A DNA stretch of 64,000 nt, from positions 27,580,768 to 27,644,767 of the forward strand of contig NC_064831.1 of NCBI RefSeq assembly GCF_024166365.1. The letters run 5' to 3'. Each line of letters opens with the position of its first letter. Within the stretch, counting starts at the first letter, position 1. The DNA is from Elephas maximus indicus (taxonomy: Eukaryota; Chordata; Mammalia; Proboscidea; Elephantidae). A program made the position numbers and the translations under genes. Shown here piece after piece: positions 32,675 to 43,735 of the stretch. Below the pieces are notes generated by a model. It saw only the letters and a program-made list of their open reading frames with translations. It made no database searches and was not told where the DNA came from.

Positions 32675-33555
32675 TTAACACTTTAGAGAAATCTTTTGCA
32701 GCAGATTTACCCAATGTAATATATGTCCTTTGATTTCTTGACCGCTGTTTCCGTGGGCCTTGATTGTGAATCCAAGTAAAATGAAATCCTTGCCAACTTC
32801 AATCTTTTCTCCATTTATCATGATGGTGTGTATTGATCCAGTTGTAAGGATTTTTGTTTTCTTTATGTTGAGATGTAATCCATACTGAAGTCTGTAGTCT
32901 TTGATCCTCATCAGTAAGTGCTTTAAGTCCTCTTTGCTTTCAGCAAAAAAGGTCGTGTCATCTGCATATTGCAAGTTGTTAATGTGCCTTCACAAAATTC
33001 TGATGCCACTTTCTTCTTCATATAGTTCACTTCCTTGGATAATTTGCTCAGCATACAAACTGAATTAGTATGGTGAAAGAGTACAATCCTAACACACACC
33101 TTTCCTGATTGTAAACAATCCAGTATTCCCTTAGAAGCAAGGATGGCAAGACTACGTCTCACATACTTTGGATGTGTTATCAGGAGGGATTAGTCCCTAG
33201 AGAAGGACATCATGCTTAGTAAAGTAAAGGGTCAGCGAAAAAAGAGGAAGACCCCCAATGAGATGGATTGACACAGTGGCTGCAACAGTGAGCTTAAGCA
33301 TAACAGTGATTGTGAGGATGGCGCAGTCAGGAATAGCTCTATGGCACCTAACAACAACAAAAGTATCCCCTTATTCTGTTCACCAACTGCCCCTTGGTCT
33401 GTGTACATGTTCCACATGAGCACATGTAAGTGTTCTGGAATTCCCATTCTTCTTACTGCTACCCGTAAGTTATTATGATCCAGACAGTCGAATGCATTTG
33501 CAAAGTCAATAAAACACAGGTAAACATCTTTCTGGTATTCTCTCCTTTCAGCCAA
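32675..33555 (-). pseudogene. RTE reverse-transcriptase remnant
   Basis: This is the RT domain that copies RTE RNA at the target site. RT palm motif A is visible at the 33555 end as 'CFIDFANAFDCLDHNNL', followed by 'GIPEHLHVLMWNMY'. Motif C, 'MQYADDTTFFAESKEDLKHL', opens the frame at 32974 with the catalytic YADD intact, followed by 'GLHLNIKKTKI'. The two halves are separated by the 231-bp inserted RTE tail and by frameshifts. Non-functional. Confidence 0.88.
33122..33370 (+). mobile_element. Solo RTE 3' end inserted in the RTE RT region
   Basis: The insert at 33131-33361 reads 'ttagaagcaaggatggcaag' to 'cacctaacaacaacaa' in plus orientation. It lies between 'agtattccc' (33122-33130) and 'agtatcccc' (33362-33370), a 9-bp duplication with one mismatch. 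Internal deletion has removed the last part of the ORF-tail region. Confidence 0.9.
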
Positions 33556-33964
33556 GATCCATCAGACATCAGCAATGATATCTCTCCTTCCAAGTCCTCT
33601 TCTGAATCTGGCTTGAATTTCTGGCAGTTGTGCTCAAGAGTAGGGGATTACAAAAGGACTTGAATACCAGGATATGGGAAATTTGAGGGTCATCTTAGAG
33701 TCTACCACACATCCCATGTGATTCTGATGGGTATTCAAGTTGTAAAACACTGGTTTAGAGTGTTTAGAAGCACATAGAAAGGGCAAATATGAAGCTTAGA
33801 GGGTAGATCTCAGAAATTTTGAAAAGATAATATCCATAGTGCTGGTGATTGTATGGACTGTGGATGGGAGGAGGAGGGAAAGAAGAGCCTGATTATCAAG
33901 TTCTTGGTAATTGAGTGTACAGTGATGCCATTAAGCCAAATAGGAAGCAGAAAAATATTCATAT

Positions 33965-36605
33965 GTTTTCAAAAAATGATCATAGGTTAACTTTAGATCT
34001 GTTGGTGTATAGGTGTCTGTGGGGTGGGCTTTGGAAAAGTATTTATAACTTGAAAATAATGCAAAAAAGTGAGTGGCATACAATGGCATTGTTTACCAGG
34101 CCCACCAAAAGGTTATTTCACTATCTAGGAGAATGCTCTTTGTTCGTGGTCAGCTCACTGCGTACAACTGATTTAAGGTCCAAGACATAGTGAAGTTACA
34201 AGTTAACTGGTACGTTTTTGTCCAGTAGGGTTACAAATAGTTTTGTTCCAGTAAAAAAGATAATCCAAAGTTTGTGACCTATTTCATTGTAGGACATTAA
34301 GCGATTTTATATTTAAACTAACAATCTTATTCTAATATTCCTTCATTAAATTAACTGTAAATAACTAGATCCTAAAATCCTCTCTGAACCAATCTTATTA
34401 TCTCATTGTTTCTCTTGTTATTTAATAAGTTGTTTAAAATATTTAACACAGGTATTTTATATTTGTATGAGTCTTTTTGAAAATTATACTTTAAAGGTTT
34501 TGGAAGTACCACTGAGATACCCAAGTGAACTTACTCAATGGAGCTATGGGCTGTTTAGACTCAGGTATATCTTTTTCTTTTTTTGGCTCCTGAAGTGGCA
34601 ATCACATGTTACATTTTTGATCTCTCTGATTCTCTAAGTTTTATTTCTGTTGATTTGCTTCTTTGTTTTTGTTTCTGATTCTTCTTCTTGGCTTTAGCTC
34701 TGGTTCACAGTTTGTACTTAGCCAATGTGACTCATCACAGATGGCTGCAACGATCAGAAAATGAGTTTTATGTTCTGACCCTCTGATGATCCCTTATGAC
34801 CATGATGGGGGTCTACTCTGTTGTGTAAGAAAGGACAGGGAACTCCCTTTGCTTTTCTTTTTTGTTTGTCCATTGGAGCATACAAATCAAATAAGAAATC
34901 ATTTTGTGCTCACTAGAAAAGATAGAAAAGATAACATCTCTCTTAGGTCTGGAGTAGTGAGCTTTTGTGTACCACTCTTTGCCTGACCCGTAGCTGTTAT
35001 TGTAGAGCTGCAGCTGCAAGTTGGGTAGCTGTGTGTCTGTAATTGAGAAAAACCTTCTGTGTGAGTGTAAAACATTCCTTACTTCCCTTAGGCCCTAATT
35101 AATTCAATTTTAAAGTCCCTCTAATTAAAGGAGCTCAGTTTTAACTGGTTTATAGGGAATAATAAGACTAATAGAAATCTCAGATTCCCTAAATTTGTAG
35201 AAAATATAGAAGCCGAACTCATACTTGGATGTGCTAGAATTTTAAGAAACAATTCATTTTTACTAACAGCTCAAAAATATTTTTATGTAAAAATCCAGTC
35301 CACATAATCAAGGTAAATCCTTAGATAAATCTGATTACTTTAATAAGTTTGGTTAAAAAAAAAAAAAAGGCAAAAAAATAGGTATATGACTTTTCTGTGA
35401 TGTGATCATCAAATTTGTGTTTCTTTTGATACTTGTTAATACTAGTTCATCTGAACTTCCTGAATTTCTTGTGCTGCCTCACTGACAAATAAGCTAGTAA
35501 ATGTTTATAATTATGAATAATGCAAAACTGTGTTAATCTAAATTGAATCAAAGTCTAACAAATTTTAACATCAGCAATAACCATATTATCTAATGTGTCA
35601 GCTTGAAACATGATTTCCAAGATTCTCAGTTACTTTTACAACCTTGGATTAGTATTAAATCTAGTTAATAAATAGTCTTTGAGACCCTGGATAATTTCTA
35701 AGTAAGAAAGGGGGAGATATTGAAACCTTGCCCATAAGGCATAGTTTTTTTTAATAGGTGTTCTTTTGATTCTTTGTTTAATGTATTACAAAGTAGCTAC
35801 ATTTTTTGGTCATGTTAACGAATTTGTATTGTTATTCTTGCCACTTTTCAGAAGTGTAAAAATGATACGTGTGGCTTTTCCTGTTTGCTAAATTGTGTAT
35901 ACCCAGTATCAGTTACTTATTTTCCAGTTAAACAGAAGTTAGTTAATTGGGCTAGCAGTTATAGTTACTATGGGTAATTGAACCTATAAGAGAAGCATAT
36001 ATATGTGTGAAATATAACTGTGTATGATATACAATTGTATTTAAAATACGATAATTTTTTGCTCTTTTTAAAGGAAAAATAGAGGAGTTTTACCACAAAC
36101 TAAAATGTGAGATCATTCCAAAACTTGAAAAACACAGTGAATGACAAAACTTGAGTTCTTACAGTAAGCTGAGGAAGATTTGAGGAAAGTGAATTGTATT
36201 TCTCTTGGCTTGTAATACTTCATCAAAAGAATAATGAAATATGTTAAAATTTTGGCAAAATTCACTTTTGATGGGCTTCCTCAGAAGGTTATTTTTAAAG
36301 AAGCTTTTATAATTTTTAGTGTCAAATATTACATTAATAGAGCTGGAATTTCGCTTTCTCTCTGACAAGATTACTGTTTTGGCGTATTTGTTCTCCTCTT
36401 CACAATAGATGGTAAACTGCTAATCTTTGTCTTCCATGTAAACTTTCCACGTTGCAGAAATTTCATATCTCACTGGAATAATTTGATGTGTTCTGAGTTG
36501 ACTCTATCATGTCCTTGATTATTAAAAAAAAAAAAAAGTTGTTCACCTCTGAAAGGCCTAAGATTCCCTGTAATAGTGTTACTGTCTTCTATGGTTATTT
36601 AAAGT
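33965..36605. other. Long AT-rich stretch without recognised features
   Basis: About 2.6 kb with no repeat family I can name and no coding region. It is the largest such block in the window. Some ancient degraded repeats may be hidden. Confidence 0.6.
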
Positions 36606-36610
36606 ACTGT

Positions 36611-36833
36611 ACTGTCACAGTAGAACTCCTGGGTGGCTCAAACGGTAAGCACTCGACTACCAGCAGAAAGGCTGATGGTTTGAATCCACTCAGAGGTGCC
36701 TTGGAAGACGGGCCTGGTGATCTGCTTCTGAAAGGTCTCAGCCTTGAAAATCTTATGGAGCAGTTCTACTCCGCACACATGGGATTGCCATGAGTTAGAA
36801 TCAACTTGATGGCAACTAACAACCACTGTTACA
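36611..36833 (+). mobile_element. AfroSINE, variant head, 9-bp TSD
   Basis: The element is 36620-36824, with 'ctgatggtttgaatccactc', 'gcctggtgatctgcttctga' and tail 'catgagttagaatcaacttg'. The duplication is 'actgtcaca' (36611-36619) and 'actgttaca' (36825-36833). Confidence 0.9.
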
Positions 36834-36845
36834 CTGATTAAATAG

Positions 36846-37057
36846 GTTGTTATTGTTGTTGGGTGCTATTGAGTCAATTTCAACTCGTAGGGACCCCATG
36901 TGACGAGTAGAACTGCCCCATAGCGCTTCCTTGGCTATAATCTTTACAGAAGCAGACTGCCAGGTCTTTCTCCTGTGAAGCCACTGGGTGGGTTTGAACT
37001 GTCAAACTTTTGGTTATAGCAATTGAACTTATAACCATTGTACCACTGGGGCCCCTT
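36846..37057 (-). mobile_element. AfroSINE
   Basis: Minus-strand copy: tail 'gttgttgggtgctattgagt', middle 'gaagcagactgccaggtctt' and 'gccactgggtgggtttgaac', head 'accattgtaccactggggcc'. It lies 13 bp from the previous SINE in opposite orientation, forming an inverted pair. Confidence 0.88.
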
Positions 37058-38476
37058 ATGATTGTATATGTAACCAGTTATTATTTACTAGGCACACATG
37101 ATTCTTTCTTAATCAAACAACTCCTCTGAAAACTACTTTGATTTTTGCCATCCCAAGATTGGATCCTAAATTTAGGGGGGAAAAAAAAAAGAATTCTTTA
37201 GCACTTAAAACTAACTTTGAGATTTCCCAGAGGGATCCAGGAAAATAACAAATATTTATTTGTTCACGGCTATTAAAATTTTTTTTTTATTAAAAAGATG
37301 AATCTAGAAATAATAATCTTTATTGTGTGCCTCATATTTCTTAATTAGTATTGTAAGACCTTCCATTGGAAGAGTTGTTGAATCTTGTCCACCTGATTAT
37401 TGAACGCTTTCTCTGCAGAAGAAATCATTTGGTGGGCATTTCACATGGTTCACAATTTTCTCATGCTTTAGGCCCTTTCTGAAACGTCCATCTACATCTT
37501 TCTCCTGCAAGCGTCCTTATCACCATTCTGCTAATCCCTTTGATGAAACCACTAGAAATTGCCCATAAATTTATGTACATCCACACCTCTGGACCTCTCT
37601 CCTTCCAGAAAAAGTGAAAAACCAGATCCTCCATTTGAAATTCTTGCCAGCTTGGAGTATTTTCTTCCTATCTTTCAGGGTCTCCCCTTAGTGGGTGAAT
37701 GCTACAGCATTCCAATTCTGAATAGAGCCACTTCGTTATGCAGAATAATTTGGAAATCAGACTCTTATTTTTCCTCCTCAGACGCTTGATCACCCCCCCC
37801 CATAGAAATGAAATACGTGCTGAGAAAGCAAAGTTGGCACAGCATATACAGTGTGTGAGCCAACTTTGCAACTTGTATGTCCTATTACTGGTTCAACTCA
37901 CAGAATTGCTTAGGCCACTTTTATTTGATAATGGAGTGCTGCACTGAATATCCAAGTTTATGGCTTAGTAAAAACAAAATGAAACAAGTTTATGATGGTA
38001 AGATCAGGTTGTGTGTTCTCCAGGTATCTCATGGTTAGGCTGTCACTTTCTTCAAAGATCCTAGAGGAAAACAAAAACTGTATTTTGAAATAATAATCTT
38101 TGGTTTACTAGGAGGACTTTGCTTTTAAAACCCAAGGAGCTTTCATTCTGATTCTTTAACTGGGACCTTGGGCATGCTCTGTATAGAACAGATACTTAAA
38201 GCATCATTAGATATAGTAAACCAAAAGATCTAAGTGATGTCAAGTTGCACTGACCTCTCATCCATCATAAAAATTCTTTCTCTGGGTCCCAGTTAAATAC
38301 AGCATTTTCTTGGTTTATCAGTAAATTATTTGTGACAATATGATCAAATGCATGTTTTTTTTTTGTTATCTCTAAAATTAAAACACCCACAAAAAGAAAA
38401 CGATTGATGTGCATTTCTTTTAGAGGTAATTTTTAGTACAAGTTATAGCAACTTATCTTAGATTCTGAAGGGTGAG
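37058..38476. other. Unassigned sequence
   Basis: No gene or named repeat recognised. There is a short C run at about 37793-37801. Confidence 0.55.
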
Positions 38477-38570
38477 TATTCCTACATAAGTGCTATTCTG
38501 TTTCGTCCGTAAGATCGTTATGAGTCGGAGACAACTTGGTGGCAGCTGATGAGTACGATATTCCTATATA
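38477..38570 (+). mobile_element. Very short SINE-tail insertion (70 bp) with TSD
   Basis: 38489-38558 holds only a SINE/RTE-type tail ('gttatgagtcggagacaact'). It is flanked by 'tattcctacata' (38477-38488) and 'tattcctatata' (38559-38570), matching at 11 of 12 positions. Confidence 0.8.
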
Positions 38571-38861
38571 ACTAAGACCATCGAACCCAAGAATTTTTAC
38601 TAAAGCAATAGTTTTCTAGACTTTTATGGGATTTATTTCTCATTTTATGACATCCATGTGTCTTACAAGGGTATTTAGGACACTTATTTTTCCTGCTTAA
38701 TAGTTCCTATCAACATGATGTGAATACTGTAGTGGTATGTTGAAATAATCAAAGTTTCCACTGATTAACTTGTGGTACAGAGCCAGGGAACTGACACAGA
38801 TCGGAGAGGCAGGATAATGGTGCCAGGTGAAAGCAAACTATTTCTGATGTTCTTTACTTAT

Positions 38862-38960
38862 TTTGATAAATTAATAAAAATATCTAAGATCCAAAGCTGA
38901 ATCCTATGTGCCAGGAACTGTGCTAGTTTATCCCAGTAAATAGATCACACCTTGAACATC
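38862..38960 (-). mobile_element. Possible MIR/L2 fragment
   Basis: 'cctatgtgccaggaactgtg' matches the inverted MIR/L2 tail motif. Little else aligns. Confidence 0.35.
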
Positions 38961-39365
38961 AACTTTAATAGAAGTTACCACTTGATTCAATTTATGCATA
39001 GATTAAATTGGGGAGTAAAATAGGGATAGGATAAGGATCACTGCTCCTGAATCTTTTAAGTGTGTGATGGTAGCTCTAATCTCTGTGACTTCCCAAGGGC
39101 TTCCTCTTCACGGCAAAGTGGGCTCCAAGAGCTATTACTTGGTGCTTCATAATAGCCCTCATTTCACAGGAGGGACAGCCAATACTGGGATTATGTCAGG
39201 CATTGTAGAGACCAACTCTATACAGTCAGGAATTGGGATAATTATTACATTCTGGAGTCACAGATTTTGGCTAAAACTCCATAAATCACCTCACCCTAAT
39301 TAAGTCCTTGCTCTGAATAATGGAGCAGAGTAGCCTCTGAGCCTCAGGAATTACAAACTCAAATG

Positions 39366-40045
39366 GTTTGTCCTCAACCACGAACCTGAGAGTTGGCAGT
39401 ACGATCCCACCAAGCAGCGCTTGGAAGAAAGACCTGGTGATATGCTTCCATAAAGATTATAGCCAAGAGAACTGTCATGGATTGAATTGTGTCCCCTCAA
39501 AATATGTGTCAACTTGGTTAGGCCATGATTCCCAGTGTTGTGTGGCTGTCCTCCATTTTGTGAGTGTAATTTTATGTTAAAGAGGATTAGGGTGGGATTG
39601 TAACACCCTTACCCAGGTCACATCCCTGATTCAATGTAAAGGGAGTTTTCCTGGGGTATGACCTGCATCACCTTTTGTCTCACAAGAGATAAAAAGGAAA
39701 GGAAAGCAAGCAGAGAGGCAAGACTTCATACCACCAAGTTAAGCAGTGCTGGGAGCAGAGTGTATCCTTTCCATCCAGGGTTCCTGTGTGGAGAAGCTCC
39801 TAGTCTTGGGGAAGATTGATGAGAAGGCTGATGGAGAGAGAAAGCCTTCCGCTAGTGCTGACACCCTGAATTTGGACTTTTAGCCTACTTTACTGTGAAG
39901 AAACAAATTTCTCTTTGTTAAAGCCATCCACTTGTATTTCTGTTATAGCAGCACTAGATGACTAAGACAGAATTAACTGTATGGGCGGTACAACTCGAAC
40001 ACACGGAGTTGCCATAAGTTGGCATTGACTTCAAGGCAATTTTTT
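39366..40045 (+). mobile_element. AfroSINE split by a MaLR-like LTR
   Basis: The head half (39366-39472) reads 'gacctggtgatatgcttcca', then 'taaagattatagcc'. The tail half (39970-40045) reads 'actgtatgggcggtacaact' and 'cataagttggcattgactt'. The order is normal once the LTR between is removed. Confidence 0.85.
39473..39969 (+). mobile_element. MaLR/MLT-like solo LTR inside a SINE
   Basis: A 497-bp unit from 'tgtcatggattgaattgtgt' to 'actaagaca' with TG...CA ends. It shares with the copies at 5861 and 54512 the block 'cataccaccaa', a block near 'cctgaatttggacttttagc', and the final 'gttatagcagcactag'. No internal viral sequence. Confidence 0.85.
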
Positions 40046-40560
40046 CTTTTTTTGTGTCATTGAAGTCTAAACTAACTCAAGTCCAAGAATTGAGTGAGGC
40101 GCCATGACTTTCTCTCATGATAAATCAGATCCTATTTTCTCTTTCTTTTATGTTTTTTTGGGGGAGAAATTTGGCAGGAGTCGAGGAGTTGTATAACTTC
40201 ATTTAGGTAATAATTTAGAGGGCTGAGATGTATTTTGATCTTAGGGATACTATGATTAATTAGCCATTAGTTATTATCTCTGTGGATCAAACCATTCTGC
40301 ATACTCTTCTAGCTCTACTGCTTATTGTGGAAACCACACCCATCTTGCCTCTGATAATTAAGCTCTACTTCTTGGCTTCTTCCACTTGAGGGCTCCATCA
40401 TCCCCACTGAAATCGGGGAGTCCATTTCTATGACAGTTCTCTTCATGTTCATTCCTGCTCTACAAAGGATAGCCTCACTACCGTGTTTCTCGTGGAAGTC
40501 TGTGCTCCCCTCAACGATGTATTTCTCCTTGTCTTGGTAATGGGGTTCTTCTTGATGTTC

Positions 40561-41764
40561 TTTTAGGGAAGATATTTAAAGTGGTGGGTGAATGATTAGC
40601 AATTATAAATCCACTCCACTTCTTTCTTTCTAAGTCTTTGAATTATAGTTCATACTGCTAGTGATACCATCCTAAAGGATATGCTTTAGAAATTTGTGAG
40701 GGTTTTTGGAAGCCACAAGGATTGGGAGGGGAATACTGCTGCCATTTAGTGGGTGAGATCAAGGGATTCTAGACATCTTGTAGTGTCGAGACAATCCTGT
40801 GAACCATAAAACTTTTGAGTCTCTCACAAGGTGATCATGTATGTGAAAGCTTCCTTGAGCCCAGAAATTATCCCCATGTTAAATAAAAAGCACAAATTAT
40901 TTTTTACAGTTTTAAAACACTCTGAATCTTCTATTAATGCAAAGACATAAATTGAGGAAATACTGCAATTTGTTTATGTCTTCAACTTTACTATGAGCTG
41001 CTCACCATTTTTTATTATTTATTTATTCTTTGCTCACCAAATAAATCAGTTGCTCACTATTAGGCTGCTTATTTTATTAGAATTATCAATAAAATATAAC
41101 TTCATGAGTTCGAATTTATGTGTCACTATTACAGAGATTCTTTTGATCTATCTATGTATCTATGTACCTATTTGCCTATAATATACACTTTAAAATGCCA
41201 AATATAAAAAGTATTCACAGTACTGAAGTGGACATTTAAAATTGGAGTTTCTAATTTTATAAACAAATGGACAGTAACTAAGTTACCTAATCTAACAAGG
41301 AAACTATTAAAACATGACTTTTAATATTTTTCAAAAGAAAAATTTTCATGAATAATCAAATACATACACTGGAAATCCAAGATATAAAGGAAGACTTAGA
41401 AAACCTGAATTCTTTTCCTGGAATACTAAGAAAAAATGTAATCGGAAGGGTAACAATTTCATTGTTTCTTACAAAATACCAGAGAATCACAAAATTGATA
41501 AGCCACATAAAATGGTAAAAAAAAAAAAAAAAATTTTACCAGCTATATAAGAAGTATAACGATGAAAGAAAATCCAGATAAATTAATTCCATCAATTCCA
41601 CTGAGCAGTGGCATTGTTTTAAGATGAGGAAAGATGTGGAAAATAATCTGTGTAATGAACTGCATTCAAGCAATTTTTCATGACAAGTGGACGTGAGCAT
41701 CTTTGTGTTAAAAGAAAAAAAAATCCCTAATTGTATATATAAGTCTTATTAAAAAAAACACAAA
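40561..41764. other. AT-rich unassigned sequence
   Basis: No gene or repeat named. There is an A run at about 41518-41532, and a small SINE-tail-like scrap at 41765-41802 ('cgatccagtcaattttgact') just beyond. Confidence 0.55.
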
Positions 41765-42217
41765 AACAACCCATTGCGATCCAGTCAATTTTGACTCCAT
41801 AGAAGAAATGTTATTTTTGAAATCAGTAACAGTGTCATTTCTGCTTCCATGTGGAAGCAACAATGTGTGGAATTACCTTCCTGCTGTAAATAACTAGAAA
41901 ACTGAGCAAAGTGTAGGAAACGACCTTTTTTATACCTTAGACTACAGACAGTGCAGGGCTTCTGTCCTTGAATGAAAGCAAGATGCGCGTTATGATCCCA
42001 CCAGCATACAAGGACATAGTTTGGAGAGTATTGCTCCCGTCCTGTGAGTGTGGGAGCTTCACCTCAGGCCTAGTGAGGAGGCTTCTGTGGGACCTCCTAG
42101 ATGGTTTGAAATGTATTACTGCAACTGGGAGGCACAGGACTGGCACCTGATTCACACCAAAGAAAGCTAAGGGGCAGCCTGTGCTAACAGGATAGAGGTA
42201 TCTGCTCTGAGGGCAGC

Positions 42218-42461
42218 TAGAACTCTAAAATGAAACCCTGGCTGCACAGTGGTTAACAGCTTGGCTGCTAATCCAAAGGCCTGTGGCTAATCCAAAACCC
42301 ACCACCTGCTCCACTGGAGAAAGATGTGGCAGTTTGCGTCAGTAAAGATTAAAAAATTACAGCCTTGGAAACTGTGGGGCAGTTCCACTCTGCTCTACAG
42401 GGTCACTGTGAGTTGAAATCAACTAGATGGCAAAGGTTTGGTTTTTGGTTTAGAACTCTAA
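42218..42461 (+). mobile_element. AfroSINE with 11-bp perfect TSD
   Basis: The SINE at 42229-42450 lies between identical copies of 'tagaactctaa' (42218-42228, 42451-42461). Head 'accctggctgcacagtggtt', tail 'tgagttgaaatcaactagat', ending in a (ggttt)n run. Confidence 0.93.
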
Positions 42462-42556
42462 GAGTATAGCAGGAATAAGATTCATGAGTGGTTCTTGTGG
42501 ACCAAAATAGGCCCAAGGAGAGTTTAGGTAGTTCAGGGTTATTTATTTATCAATTT

Positions 42557-42762
42557 TTTACCAGTTGCTGTTGAGTTGACCCAACTCATGGTGAACCTAC
42601 GTGTGTTAGATTAGAGTTGTGCTCCACAGGGTTTTCAGTGGCTGATTTTTCAGATGTAGATTGTGGAGGCCTTTCTTCCGAGGCACCTCTGGGTGGACTC
42701 AAACTGCCAATCTTTCGGTTAGCAGTCAAATGTGCTAGCTTTTTACACCACCCAGGACTCCC
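42557..42762 (-). mobile_element. AfroSINE, 'ccacccagg'-head variant
   Basis: Minus strand: 'gttgagttgacccaactcat', 'gaggcacctctgggtggact', 'cttttgcaccaccc'-like head ('ttttacaccacccaggactc'). Confidence 0.9.
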
Positions 42763-43537
42763 AGTCCAATATGGCTAGAAAGACCATACCAGCAAGAAGA
42801 TAGAAGAGAATGCTGGGTTCCTAGGGGCTGTCAGAGGATTTTCAAGGAACTACCTAAAATTTAGATGCATCCAACAAGTTATAAGAAACTGCAGGAGAGC
42901 GCTCCCCAGCCATGGAATACTCCCAAGAACATTGGAAGCACCCCAAGAACAAAAGAATCATCTTTAACTGGTTGCCATACACAAAGCATAGGTAAACACC
43001 CAGCCTAGTAAAACCTATCCTTCCACAATACCTCTCTTCTGTCCCCTTATGTCCATATGGGTGGGTTGAAAAACTTAATATATGAGGGAAAATGCAGATG
43101 AGGAGAAAGAGCAGGTGACCTCACTATCTTCTCAAAGGCAGGCAGAAGTGGAACATTTGAAGAAAAATTAAACAAACCACTAATCTCTTAGATCAGACAC
43201 GTTCTGATTACTGAATTGAGACTGCTCGTGATTTTACGTAACCATAGAACTGCCTGTCACTTCAGAGTAAAGCAGAAAAGTCGTAGAAGCTATGTTTCTA
43301 TCCAAGGGCAGGAGAAAACACTCTCATTGAGTAGATGTTAAAGGGATGATGGAAGACAAAAAGGGCATTGCGTTGTGTTTACGTTGTTGCATTTATGTCA
43401 CATATCAGGCTTATAACATCTTGGTCACACTGGCTATTATCCAAACCAGGACACGTTTGAAAAAAAAAAGACGACTTTTAATGTTCAAAGACAGTAGGCA
43501 CAGACTCTCCCAAGAAAACCAGGATGTATGGCCGCTA

Positions 43538-43735
43538 CACCAGCTGCCTCAGAGTCAGTTCCGACTCAGGGCAATCCCATGTGTGTCAGAGTAAAACTGT
43601 GCTTCCACAGGGTTTTCAGTGGTTGATTTTTCAGAAGATCACCGTGTCTTTCTTCTGAGGAAGCTCTGGGTGGATTCAAACCACTACCATTTTGGTTAGC
43701 AGTGAGTATGTTACCTGTTTGCACCATCCAGGGGA
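43538..43735 (-). mobile_element. AfroSINE, 'ccacccagg'-head variant
   Basis: Minus strand: 'cagagtcagttccgactcag', 'gggttttcagtggttgattt', 'ttttggttagcagtgagtat', head near 'gcaccatccagggg'. Confidence 0.88.

Larger units (their letters stand above)
32192..33640 (-). mobile_element. RTE (BovB-type) LINE, 5'-truncated, with TSD
   Basis: The element at 32199-33633 is in minus orientation, flanked by 'tcaagag' at 32192-32198 and 33634-33640. The 3' end reads 'gttgttgttaggtgccatcg' on the plus strand. It is interrupted by a shorter RTE 3' piece in the opposite orientation at 33131-33361. It lacks its endonuclease half. Confidence 0.9.
31548..33712 (-). mobile_element. MLT/MaLR-like LTR in three pieces
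   Basis: The pieces are 31548-31846, 32010-32191 and 33641-33712. They read 'tattgctgcattgcaact', 'gcttgactggggaaggatct', 'accagcaagggggagttgg' and 'attggttaaaagcaattt', and end 'tcatcttagagtctaccaca'. This is one LTR-like repeat of about 555 bp, interrupted by an AfroSINE and by an RTE. Confidence 0.55.
31163..33768 (+). mobile_element. MER5-like hAT element in three pieces
   Basis: The pieces are 31163-31310 ('acagtgatttcacaatacag', 'actgaatcacaatttccgtg'), 31512-31547 ('gtttgagaacctgtattttt') and 33713-33768 ('catgtgattctgatgggtat', 'aaacactggt'). Together they give the normal MER5A order. It is interrupted first by an AfroSINE and then by about 2.2 kb of other repeats. Confidence 0.65.
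30180..33960 (-). mobile_element. Ancient mammal-wide repeat in three pieces (outer layer of nest)
   Basis: The pieces are 30180-30310, 30975-31160 and 33770-33960. The first carries 'gaattccaagcagaacaaac', the second 'tgtgaagccattgaaaggct', the third 'gaaattttgaaaagataata' and 'gatgccattaagcc'. In this order they resemble one old mammalian repeat (L2-like by my recollection). Identity is tentative. The order is what supports treating them as one interrupted element. Confidence 0.42.
39020..40560. mobile_element. Unclassified old repeat, possibly one LTR split by a SINE/LTR nest
   Basis: 39020-39365 and 40046-40560 show an LTR-like mix of non-coding text with no coding signal. They may be the two halves of one old element. 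I could not assign a family. The continuity is inference from position only. Confidence 0.3.

Noticed and set aside
41937-42155. Overlapping 60-72 codon open frames on both strands, considered as an exon or retrocopy
   Set aside because: No recognisable protein in either strand and no poly-A or TSD; probably an unassigned old repeat.
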